Below, in pieces: positions 49,726 through 56,491 of a stretch of 56,491 nucleotides of DNA. Positions within the stretch are counted from its first letter, which is position 1. Every line of letters starts with the position of its first letter. Made by a program: the position numbers and the translations under genes. Under the pieces are notes generated by a model. The model was not told where the DNA came from and made no database searches. It saw only the letters and a list, made by a program, of their open reading frames with translations. Source of the stretch: Alphaproteobacteria bacterium (GTDB lineage Bacteria > Pseudomonadota > Alphaproteobacteria > Sphingomonadales > Sphingomonadaceae); contig QBLU01000017.1 of the NCBI GenBank assembly GCA_003241875.1, positions 1 to 56,491 on the forward strand, written 5' to 3'.

Positions 49726-50173
49726 TCAAGCCGTCACGCATTGCCTGGCGAGCCCGCCGCCACGGCCAGTCGATGACCGCCCCGGCGAACAGCGCCCACC
49801 ACACGAACACCGGCTGGAACGCCAGCCGCGGCGCGTGATAGCCCCAGCCCAGCGCCGTGCCGCCGACCTTCACACCCTCCAGCGCATGCTTGATGTTGGC
49901 CGGGAACACCGCGACCGCATAGGCAGCGAGCGCCAGCCCGGCCAGCCAGCGCAGCCGCGGCACGAACAACGCCACCGCACCGACGATTTCACACACGCCG
50001 GTCAGCAATATCGTCTCTCGCGGGCTCGGCACCCAGGCCGGCACGATGGGCAAAAAAGCTTCGGGCGAGCGCAGATGGATGCAGCCGACGGTGAAATAGA
50101 TCACCGAAAGCACCCAGCGCAGCCCGGTGCGGAGCTGTTCGCGGCGGTGCAGCGACAGCGATGCAATGCCCAA
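49712..50173 (-). CDS. DoxX-family membrane protein
   Basis: A 153-aa membrane protein with about four helices. LRWVLSVIYFTVGCIHL, ETILLTGVCEIVGAVALFVPRLRWLAGLALAAYAVAVFPANIKHA is the DoxX/MauE-like pattern. The TTG at 50173, two bases after the recN stop, is the most plausible start. Its final residues (GLTRSG and the stop) are encoded by the repeat at 49648-49725. Function is undefined; some members affect thiosulfate or quinone chemistry. Confidence 0.72.
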   Translation of the reverse strand: MGIASLSLHRREQLRTGLRWVLSVIYFTVGCIHLRSPEAFLPIVPAWVPSPRETILLTGVCEIVGAVALFVPRLRWLAGLALAAYAVAVFPANIKHALEGVKVGGTALGWGYHAPRLAFQPVFVWWALFAGAVIDWPWRRARQAMRDGLTRSG

Positions 50174-50175
50174 TA

Positions 50176-51837
50176 TCAGCGCCCGAGCAGCCGCGCCGCC
50201 TGGGCGCGGGCTTCGTCGGTGACAGCGGAACCGGACAACATGCGGGCAATCTCCTCCTGCCGCGCCGCCATGTCCAGCGGAACCACATCGGTTCGCGTCG
50301 CGCCGGCGCTGGTTGCCTTGGCAATCCGCCACTGGTGGGCACCCCGCGCCGCCACCTGCGGGCTATGGGTGACGACCAGGACCTGTGCCGATTCCGCCAG
50401 CCGGGCCAGCCGATCACCGATGGCTGAGGCCACTGCGCCGCCGACGCCGCGGTCGATTTCGTCGAAGATCAGCGTGCCGGCGCTACCGGTTTCGGCCAGT
50501 GCGACCTTCAACGCCAGCACGAAACGCGACAGTTCGCCCCCGCTGGCGATCTTGATCAGCGGGCCAAAGGGCGCCCCGGGGTTGGTGGCGATCTCGAATT
50601 CGACGCGTTCGGCGCCGTCCGGCCCCGGCTCGGCCGCGGCGACGACGGTGCGGAACCGCGCCGCATCGAGCTTGAGCGGGGCCAGTTCCCCCGCCACGGC
50701 ACCATCGAGCCGCCCGGCAGCGGCGCGGCGGCCGCTGCCCAATGCCGTCGCGGCGGCATGATAGGCGGTCGCCGCGGCCCTTGTCGCTGCCGCCAGTGCC
50801 TTCAATCCGCCCTCGCCCGCCACCAGCGCCGCCGCCCGGGCCTGCAAAGTAGTCGCAAGATCGGCCAGCGCATCGGCCTCGACACGGTGCTTGCGGGCCA
50901 TGGCGCGCAGGTCGAACAGCCGCGTCTCGGTGATTTCGAGCCGCGCCGGGTCGGCATCGAGCGCCTGCACGGCCGCTGCGAGCCGCGTTTCGGCTTCGCC
51001 GGCCTCCACCAGCGCCCGATCGAGGCTCTCCAGCGCCTCGCCGAGCAGCGGATGTTCGGCGCCGATGCGGTCGAGCCGCCGCGCGGCCTGTGCCAATTGG
51101 CCGATTCCCCCGTCTTTTCCGGACAGTAACGACTCGACGGCAGACAGGTCATCGGTCAATCGGGCGCCCTTCTGCATCGAAGCGCGGGCCTCGGCGAGCT
51201 CGGCTTCCTCGCCTGGAAGCGCGTTCAGGGCCGATAATTCCTTGATTACGTGATCAAGCCATTCCCGGTCGCGCTGGTCACCTTCCAGGCGTTCCGCAGC
51301 CGCGGTTTCGGCGGATTTCGCCGCCTGCCACGCCGCCCACGCGCCGCGAACCCCCGCCAGTTGTGGCGCCAGCCCGGCGAAATTGTCGAGCAAGGCCCGG
51401 TGGCCGCGCGCCGCCAGCAGGCCGCGATCGTCGGACTGGCCGTGGATCTCCACCAGCGCCGCCCCGGCCTCGCGCAATAGCGCCGCCGAAACCGGCTGGT
51501 CGTTGACATAGGCGCGGCTGCCGCCATCGGCCTTCAGCTGGCGACGCAGGATGATGGGGGTGGTATCGTCGTCGGCGCCGTCGATATCGTTCGCCATCAG
51601 CAGCGCGCGCGCCGGATGCGACGCCCCCACCGTGAATTCCGCCGTCACCCGCGCCGAATCGGCTCCGGTCCGCACCAGCCCGGCATCGCTGCGCGCGCCC
51701 ATCGCCAGCCCCAGCGCATCGAGCAGGATCGATTTTCCCGCCCCGGTTTCGCCAGTCAGCACCGACAGGCCGCCGCTGAAATCCAGCGCCAGCGCTTCGA
51801 TCAGCACCACGTTGCGGATATCAAGCAGGGTCAGCAC
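50176..51837 (-). CDS. recN: DNA repair protein RecN
   Basis: An SMC-like ATPase of 553 aa that acts in double-strand break repair. Walker A is GETGAGKSI near residue 30, a long coiled coil occupies the middle, and the C-terminal half has SGGELSRFVLALK (signature) and IFDEIDRGVGG (Walker B). The DoxX gene follows two bases later. It diverges from rpmF with a 195-base gap. Confidence 0.95.
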   Translation of the reverse strand: MLTLLDIRNVVLIEALALDFSGGLSVLTGETGAGKSILLDALGLAMGARSDAGLVRTGADSARVTAEFTVGASHPARALLMANDIDGADDDTTPIILRRQLKADGGSRAYVNDQPVSAALLREAGAALVEIHGQSDDRGLLAARGHRALLDNFAGLAPQLAGVRGAWAAWQAAKSAETAAAERLEGDQRDREWLDHVIKELSALNALPGEEAELAEARASMQKGARLTDDLSAVESLLSGKDGGIGQLAQAARRLDRIGAEHPLLGEALESLDRALVEAGEAETRLAAAVQALDADPARLEITETRLFDLRAMARKHRVEADALADLATTLQARAAALVAGEGGLKALAAATRAAATAYHAAATALGSGRRAAAGRLDGAVAGELAPLKLDAARFRTVVAAAEPGPDGAERVEFEIATNPGAPFGPLIKIASGGELSRFVLALKVALAETGSAGTLIFDEIDRGVGGAVASAIGDRLARLAESAQVLVVTHSPQVAARGAHQWRIAKATSAGATRTDVVPLDMAARQEEIARMLSGSAVTDEARAQAARLLGR

Positions 51838-51907
51838 GGCCCTTCCTTACAAGCGGATTGCCCGCCCGTCTCCCCCGCCGCGACCGTGCCCGCGACAGCC
51901 TTTGTGC

Positions 51908-51935
51908 TTGCGCAAAGCCGAAAAAACCCTATACG
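51908..51935 (+). promoter_or_regulatory. putative rpmF promoter
   Basis: TTGCGC (51908-51913) and TATACG (51930-51935) are spaced by 16 bases and surrounded by an A-rich stretch. A CTTG-type -35 one base earlier would give 17-base spacing. It would leave a leader of about 90 bases before rpmF. Confidence 0.5.
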
Positions 51936-52032
51936 GCGGCGCTTCACGAAACCCGGGGCTTCCGGCGGTCGCAGATGCGGCCTAAAGACGCCGTGAGATA
52001 CGCCTCAACCGCAAGACAGATACAGGTGCCTT

Positions 52033-52212
52033 ATGGCCGTTCCTAAACGCAAGACTTCGCCTTCCAAGCGCAACATGCGCCGCAGCCACCACGCGCTGGT
52101 CCCGGCTGCGTTCCAGGAATGCCCGAATTGTGGCGAGCTGAAGCAGCCGCACAACCTGTGCAATGCCTGCGGCCACTACAACGGGCGCGAAGTCGTCGAA
52201 ATCCAGGCCTGA
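52033..52212 (+). CDS. rpmF: 50S ribosomal protein L32
   Basis: A 59-aa protein, [20 protein letters not shown] onward. It has the zinc-ribbon cysteines CPNCGE and CNACG and the basic N-terminus of L32. It is too short for routine ORF lists but its identity is clear. rpmF upstream of plsX and fabH is a widespread arrangement, and plsX begins 35 bases later. Confidence 0.97.
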   Translation: MAVPKRKTSPSKRNMRRSHHALVPAAFQECPNCGELKQPHNLCNACGHYNGREVVEIQA

Positions 52213-52246
52213 TTCCGATCAGGACCTGGTGGCTGACGCCGCACGC

Positions 52247-53317
52247 ATGACCGCCCCCACCCCGTCCGCAACGGTCTCGCCGACCATTGCGCTCGACGTG
52301 ATGGGTGGGGACGCCGGCCTGGCCGATGTCATGGCAGCGGCGGAACTGGCCTCCGAACGCTATCCGCGCCTCGTCTTTCGGCTGCACGGCCCCGAAACCC
52401 GCATCCGGGCCGAACTCGCACGCTGCCCGCGCCTCGCCGCCACCGCCACAGTCGTCCATACCGACGAGGTCGTGCTCGGCACCGACAAGCCCAGCCAGGC
52501 GCTGCGCCGGTCGCGCACCTCGTCGATGGGCATGGCGATCCAGTCGGTCAAGGACGGCGCCGCCCATGCCGCGGTGTCCGCCGGCAACACCGGCGCGCTG
52601 ATGGCGATGGCGCTGTTCGCGCTGCGCACCATGCCCGGCATCGACCGCCCTGCCCTCGCCGCGCTGCTGCCGACGCTGAAGAATGATTCGGTCGTCCTCG
52701 ATCTCGGCGCCAATACCGAATGCGATGCCGAAAACCTGGTCCAGTTCGCCGTCATGGGCGCGGCCTTTGCCCGCACCGTCCTCGGCCTCGAAAAGCCCCG
52801 GGTCGCCCTCCTCAACATCGGCGAGGAGGAATTGAAGGGCACCGACGAGCTGAAGGAAGCCGCCGGGCTGCTGCGCGGCGCCAACCTGCCGATGACATTC
52901 GAGGGCTTTGTCGAAGGCGACAAGATCGGCCAGGGCAATGTCGACGTCATCGTCACCGACGGCTTTTCGGGCAATATCGCGCTGAAGACCGCCGAGGGCA
53001 CCGGCAAGCTGGTCGTCGGCCTGCTGACCGCGGCGTTCAAATCGTCCTGGCTGACGCAGCTCGGCTACCTGCTGTCACGCGGTGCGCTGTCGGCGCTGCG
53101 CGCGCACCTCGATCCCAATGCCCATAATGGCGCGGTCTTTCTCGGGCTGAACGGCATTGTCGTCAAAAGCCATGGTTCGGCCAATGTCCGCGGCATCGCC
53201 AACGCCATCGGCGTCGCCCACGACCTGATCGCCGATAATGTCAGTGAGCGTATCATGCACGATCTCGCCAACTTCCAGGCGCACCGCCCCGTGGTCGCCG
53301 AGGTCGCCGCCAAGTGA
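52247..53317 (+). CDS. plsX: phosphate acyltransferase
   Basis: Converts acyl-ACP to acyl-phosphate for phospholipid synthesis. The 356-aa protein has [12 protein letters not shown] at its start, [15 protein letters not shown], and [20 protein letters not shown], all PlsX signatures. The ATG at 52247 ([10 protein letters not shown]) is preferred; the frame is open upstream into rpmF. Confidence 0.96.
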   Translation: MTAPTPSATVSPTIALDVMGGDAGLADVMAAAELASERYPRLVFRLHGPETRIRAELARCPRLAATATVVHTDEVVLGTDKPSQALRRSRTSSMGMAIQSVKDGAAHAAVSAGNTGALMAMALFALRTMPGIDRPALAALLPTLKNDSVVLDLGANTECDAENLVQFAVMGAAFARTVLGLEKPRVALLNIGEEELKGTDELKEAAGLLRGANLPMTFEGFVEGDKIGQGNVDVIVTDGFSGNIALKTAEGTGKLVVGLLTAAFKSSWLTQLGYLLSRGALSALRAHLDPNAHNGAVFLGLNGIVVKSHGSANVRGIANAIGVAHDLIADNVSERIMHDLANFQAHRPVVAEVAAK

Positions 53318-53327
53318 CCGCCGCGGC

Positions 53328-54299
53328 ATGATCCGGGCCCGCATCATCGGCACCGGCAGTTACCTGCCCCAGCGCATCCTGAGCAACGCCGAACTCGCTG
53401 CCCGCGTCGACACCAGCGACGAATGGATCGTTGAGCGCACCGGCATCCGCCAGCGCCACATCGCCGCCGAGGGGGAGTTCACTTCGGATCTCGCCACAGC
53501 CGCCGCCCGCAAGGCGCTGGAAAGCTGCAGCCTCACTCCCGACGATGTCGACCTGATCGTCGTCGCGACGGCTACCCCGGACCAGACTTTTCCGGCCTGC
53601 GCGACGGTCGTGCAGCACAAGCTGGGCATGATCCACGGCGTCGCCTTCGATGTCGCGGCGGTGTGCTCGGGCTTTCTCTATGCGCTGCAGGTCGCCGATG
53701 CACTGATCACCTCGGGCGCCTATCGCACCGCGCTGGTCATCGGCGCCGAAACCTTCTCGCGGCTCCTCGATTGGGAGGATCGCGGCACCTGCGTGCTGTT
53801 CGGCGATGGCGCCGGCGCCGTGGTGCTGCGCGCCGAAACCGGTGCCGGGACCGGTGACGATCGCGGCATTCTCGCCACCCGCCTGCACAGCGACGGGCGC
53901 TACAACGACCTGCTGTACGTCGACGGCGGCCCAGGATCGACCGGCACCACCGGCAAGCTGCGCATGAAGGGCCGCGAGGTGTTCCGCCACGCCGTCACCA
54001 ACCTCGCCGCCGTGATGACCGAGACGCTCGGCGCCGCCGGGCTCGATCCCGCCGATGTCGCCTGGGTGATCCCGCACCAGGCCAATCTGCGCATTCTCGA
54101 AGGCACCGCGAAAAAGCTGGGCCTGCCGATCGAGCGGGTCGTCGTCACCGTCGATGGCCATGCCAACACCTCGGCGGCCTCGGTGCCGCTGGCGCTCGAC
54201 GTCGCCGTCCGGGACGGCCGCGTGAAAGCCAATGATTTGCTGTTGTTGGAAGCGATGGGTGGCGGATTTACCTGGGGCGCCGCTGCAGTCAGGTGGTAG
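53328..54299 (+). CDS. fabH: 3-oxoacyl-ACP synthase III
   Basis: Starts fatty-acid chains by condensing acetyl-CoA with malonyl-ACP. The 323-aa thiolase-fold protein has the nucleophile Cys113 in [10 protein letters not shown], His in PHQANLRI and Asn in GHANTSAAS, the complete triad. The ATG at 53328 lies 10 bases after plsX; the frame is open upstream but unconserved. Confidence 0.96.
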   Translation: MIRARIIGTGSYLPQRILSNAELAARVDTSDEWIVERTGIRQRHIAAEGEFTSDLATAAARKALESCSLTPDDVDLIVVATATPDQTFPACATVVQHKLGMIHGVAFDVAAVCSGFLYALQVADALITSGAYRTALVIGAETFSRLLDWEDRGTCVLFGDGAGAVVLRAETGAGTGDDRGILATRLHSDGRYNDLLYVDGGPGSTGTTGKLRMKGREVFRHAVTNLAAVMTETLGAAGLDPADVAWVIPHQANLRILEGTAKKLGLPIERVVVTVDGHANTSAASVPLALDVAVRDGRVKANDLLLLEAMGGGFTWGAAAVRW

Positions 54300-54383
54300 C
54301 TTATTTCATAATCTTCGGTTAATAGTGGCCGGAATGTCGCAGCTAGCGTGTTTCGAGGCGTCCGTTGGGGGAAGGTGGAGCGA

Positions 54384-54707
54384 ATGAGCAAAGCAGAGAG
54401 CATCGCAGCAGGCAGCCTGACGCGGGCAGACCTCGCCGACGCGGTTCATAACGAAATCGGCCTGTCGCGGGCCGAATCGGCCTCGCTGGTCGAAACGGTG
54501 CTCGACCGGATCGGCGACGCGCTGGTGGCCGGCAACAACGTCAAGATCTCGTCGTTCGGCAGCTTCGTGCTGCGCAAGAAGGGCCTGCGCATCGGCCGCA
54601 ACCCCAAGACCGGTATCGAAGTGCCGATCGAGCCGCGCACCGTGCTGACCTTCCGCCCCAGCCAGCTGCTGCGCGAGGCGATCAACAAACCGGCGAAAAA
54701 GGGCTAG
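54384..54707 (+). CDS. ihfA: integration host factor alpha subunit
   Basis: A 107-aa DNA-bending protein of the HU/IHF family. The beta-arm region [20 protein letters not shown] has the intercalating proline context (NPKTG). It partners an IHF beta encoded elsewhere. The ATG follows GGTGGAGCGA. The 84-base gap after fabH is AT-rich and may hold a promoter. Confidence 0.94.
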   Translation: MSKAESIAAGSLTRADLADAVHNEIGLSRAESASLVETVLDRIGDALVAGNNVKISSFGSFVLRKKGLRIGRNPKTGIEVPIEPRTVLTFRPSQLLREAINKPAKKG

Positions 54708-54710
54708 ACC

Positions 54711-55172
54711 ATGGTACCGGCGGACAGCGACGGCGGCGCAGACCGGGAAAAATCCGATCGCGCCTTCCGGACGATCAGCGAAGCCGCCGAAACCATCGGC
54801 GTACCGCAGCATGTCCTGCGCTTCTGGGAAACCCGCTTTCCGCAACTGCAGCCGCTGAAGCGCGGCGGCAATCGCCGCTATTACCGGCCGGCCGACATGG
54901 CGCTGCTCGCCACGATCAAGGCGATGCTGCACGATGAAGGCCTCACCATCCGCGGCGCCCAGCTGGCATTGGGTGGCAGCAAGGAGCGCACCAGGCCGGC
55001 ACCCGTCCGCACCGTCGCCGAAGCATCGCCGATCGCCGCCGAGGTCCCCGAGTTCGTCCCCGCGCCGGTTGCCGCCTTCGTGCCCAGCTCTGCAACTGCG
55101 CCCGGCCCGATCCTCGACCTCGCCGCCCTGCGCGACATTCGCGACCGCCTGCGCCACGCCCTAGCGGCCTGA
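54711..55172 (+). CDS. MerR-family transcriptional regulator
   Basis: A 153-aa protein with a winged-helix MerR DNA-binding domain at residues about 15-85 ([29 protein letters not shown]) and a C-terminal Ala/Pro-rich tail instead of a long dimerisation helix plus effector domain. This is the MerR that follows ihfA in alphaproteobacteria; its targets are not settled. It starts three bases after ihfA. Confidence 0.88.
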   Translation: MVPADSDGGADREKSDRAFRTISEAAETIGVPQHVLRFWETRFPQLQPLKRGGNRRYYRPADMALLATIKAMLHDEGLTIRGAQLALGGSKERTRPAPVRTVAEASPIAAEVPEFVPAPVAAFVPSSATAPGPILDLAALRDIRDRLRHALAA

Positions 55173-55176
55173 ACCG

Positions 55177-55911
55177 ATGCGCAGCCTTGCCGTGTTCAGC
55201 GTCAAGGGCGGCGTCGGCAAATCGGCGCTGGCGGTTAATCTTGCCCATGCCGCGGCCACGCTGTCGGCGCGCCGAACCTTGCTGTGGGACCTCGATGCCC
55301 AGGGTGCCGCCACCTATACGCTGCGGCTGACCGCCCGCGCCGACGCCTCGGCGCGCAAGGGCATTGCCGGCGGCGACCTGCTGCCGCTGGTCCAGGCGTC
55401 GGATTTCGCGCGGCTCGATGTGCTCGCCGCCGACAAGTCGCTGCGCCATCTCGAAAAGCAGCTGGGCGAGGACGACAAGGCCAAGCGCCTGAAGAAGCTG
55501 ATAAAGTCGTTCGACAAGGATTACGACCGCGTCATCCTCGATTGCCCGCCCGGGCTGACCGAACTCGCCGACCAGGTGTTTCGCGCTGTCGACCTGCTCG
55601 TCGTGCCGATGCTGCCGTCGCCGCTGTCGGTGCGCGCCTATGACCAGCTGCTCGAGCATCTGGCGAAGCACCACCGCGGCAGCGCGCCCGTGGTGCTGCC
55701 GGTGTTCACCATGGTCGACCGCCGCAAGGCGCTGCACCGCGCCACCGTCGCGCTGGCGCCCGACCGCCCGGTGATCCCCTATGCCGCCGCGATCGAGGCA
55801 ATGGCGGCGACCCAGCTGCCGGTGCTGGTCGGCTCCGCAAAATCGCCCGCGGCCCGCGCGCTGGCGGGATTATGGACCGAGGTCGAGCGGGCGCTGGTGA
55901 AGCTGGGGTAA
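55177..55911 (+). CDS. ParA/MinD-family ATPase
   Basis: A 244-aa deviant-Walker ATPase. The Walker A is VKGGVGKSA (residues 9-17), LWDLDAQG follows as the A' motif, and VILDCPPGL gives Walker B. No parB gene or partner is adjacent, so it is more likely an orphan ParA used for cargo positioning than the chromosome-partition ParA. It is four bases after the merR gene. Confidence 0.85.
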   Translation: MRSLAVFSVKGGVGKSALAVNLAHAAATLSARRTLLWDLDAQGAATYTLRLTARADASARKGIAGGDLLPLVQASDFARLDVLAADKSLRHLEKQLGEDDKAKRLKKLIKSFDKDYDRVILDCPPGLTELADQVFRAVDLLVVPMLPSPLSVRAYDQLLEHLAKHHRGSAPVVLPVFTMVDRRKALHRATVALAPDRPVIPYAAAIEAMAATQLPVLVGSAKSPAARALAGLWTEVERALVKLG

Positions 55912-56020
55912 CGCCTCCGGAGGCTGAGGCCTTGGCCCCAGACTCCATTTTGTTGGGGAGGAAGTGGGTGGCTGCTTCCGTCCACTTGCGGACATTCGCA
56001 GAACCCTTGATGTACATTCC

Positions 56021-56491
56021 GTGAGGCGTATTCAAATCATCTTGTTGACTGTTGGTGCCGCAATCGCGGCGCTGGTCGCTGAGTCACACTTCGGGTCCAG
56101 TCATTACAAGATAAACGGCGTTACATACGCCGTTCCGCACAAATATGAGTTCGAGCGAAATTTCAGCCTGCTTTGGCTCAATGCAGTGAAGGGCTTAGAC
56201 AGAGAACCCGATCAGTCTGTCTGGATGCTCTTCCCTGCTGAGCAGTTGGCGTATGGCATCCCCGGCTATAAACGGTGGTTCCACGGCTATTCAGACCAAT
56301 ACGAAGCCGACATCGTTGTAAACGTGCTAGGCGGACAGGAAGCCTATGAGTTTCCAGGAGATGACGTGCTCCTCGTTTCACTACCAGTCATAACTGGAGT
56401 CCGGGGTTTTCATGACCCTGTCCCGGTTTTGTATCCGGCCAGAATGAGAGATCTGGCGCTTCATCGGCCGGGGTTAACCCCGGCCGATGAA
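56021..56491 (+). CDS. partial low-GC exported protein, runs off the window
   Basis: An open frame of 157 codons with no stop before the window end. From the GTG at 56021 it reads RRIQIILLTVGAAIAALVAE, a signal peptide or anchor, then a soluble chain with Tyr- and Trp-rich segments (KYEFERNFSLLWL, GYKRWFHGYSDQYEAD). A GTG at 55964 with GGGGAGGAA in front is an alternative start, though its spacing is short. G+C is clearly lower than in neighbouring genes, and codons such as ATA, CTA, TTA and AGA occur. I do not recognise it. Such composition fits recent transfer. Confidence 0.6.
   Translation, partial: MRRIQIILLTVGAAIAALVAESHFGSSHYKINGVTYAVPHKYEFERNFSLLWLNAVKGLDREPDQSVWMLFPAEQLAYGIPGYKRWFHGYSDQYEADIVVNVLGGQEAYEFPGDDVLLVSLPVITGVRGFHDPVPVLYPARMRDLALHRPGLTPADE
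56460..56491. repeat. perfect 32-bp palindrome at the window edge
   Basis: The 16 bases at 56460-56475 are the exact reverse complement of 56476-56491, with GTTAAC at the centre and no loop. It lies inside the partial open frame, so either the gene encodes it or the palindrome marks an insertion or terminator. Confidence 0.9.

Noticed and set aside
55913-55931. GCCTCCGGAGGC palindrome after the ParA-type gene as a terminator
   Set aside because: The stem is short with no loop and no T-run, so it is too weak to claim.

Overview
The window is chromosomal DNA from a high-GC alphaproteobacterium, most likely a member of the Sphingomonadales. This is inferred from several things seen together: G+C that looks like roughly two thirds throughout, a protein with a PEPxxWA-type C-terminal sorting signal, two TonB-dependent receptors, the rpmF-plsX-fabH-ihfA-merR block typical of alphaproteobacteria, and the serA-hisZ-purA order. 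Genus cannot be fixed without a search. I see no rRNA, tRNA, CRISPR array, insertion sequence or prophage. Coding density is very high, and no gap exceeds about 300 bases.

Layout. 1-5.8 kb (+): serA, hisZ, purA, then two tandem paralogues that fuse a thermonuclease-like domain to a DUF1294 membrane domain. The second has lost most catalytic residues. 5.8-18.4 kb (-): a large TCA-cycle block reading zapE and a thioesterase, then mdh, sucC, sucD, an unknown CxCC protein, a VOC-fold protein, sucA, sucB, lpdA, a PhyH-type dioxygenase and a TRIC-type channel. 18.5-19.9 kb (+): enoyl-CoA hydratase and O-methyltransferase. 20-24.9 kb (-): a PEP-CTERM-type secreted protein and succinate dehydrogenase sdhC-sdhD-sdhA-X-sdhB, where X is an unrecognised membrane protein. 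25-30.5 kb: DUF1330 protein, CYP153-like P450 with a coupled cupin, a coupled trio (phosphotransferase, DUF6285, exported alpha/beta hydrolase) and a GNAT acetyltransferase.

30.7-36.1 kb (+): a TonB-dependent receptor, PnuC and a stand-alone NadR-type ribosylnicotinamide kinase (a probable NAD-precursor uptake route), then an SDR enzyme and prmA. 36.1-41.2 kb: an unlisted 46-aa small protein, a second alpha/beta hydrolase, ligA, a secreted hypothetical and an aminotransferase. 41.4-46.2 kb: L,D-transpeptidase with a small proline-rich lipoprotein, and a TonB-dependent receptor divergent from a TetR regulator with a candidate operator between them. 46.3-50.2 kb: SulP transporter plus beta-carbonic anhydrase, DUF2188, two small membrane proteins. 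50.2-55.9 kb: recN (-), then rpmF, plsX, fabH, ihfA, merR and a ParA-type ATPase (+). The last 0.5 kb is visibly lower in G+C and holds a partial gene running off the window, ending in a perfect 32-bp palindrome.

Recurring features. Short palindromic repeat families occupy many of the gaps between transcription units, and one copy supplies the stop codon of a DoxX-family gene. Nine gene junctions use the one-base TGATG stop/start overlap, so translational coupling is common here. The best candidates for undescribed biology are the membrane gene wedged between sdhA and sdhB, the CxCC protein coupled to sucD, the nuclease/DUF1294 tandem pair, and the 46-aa small protein.
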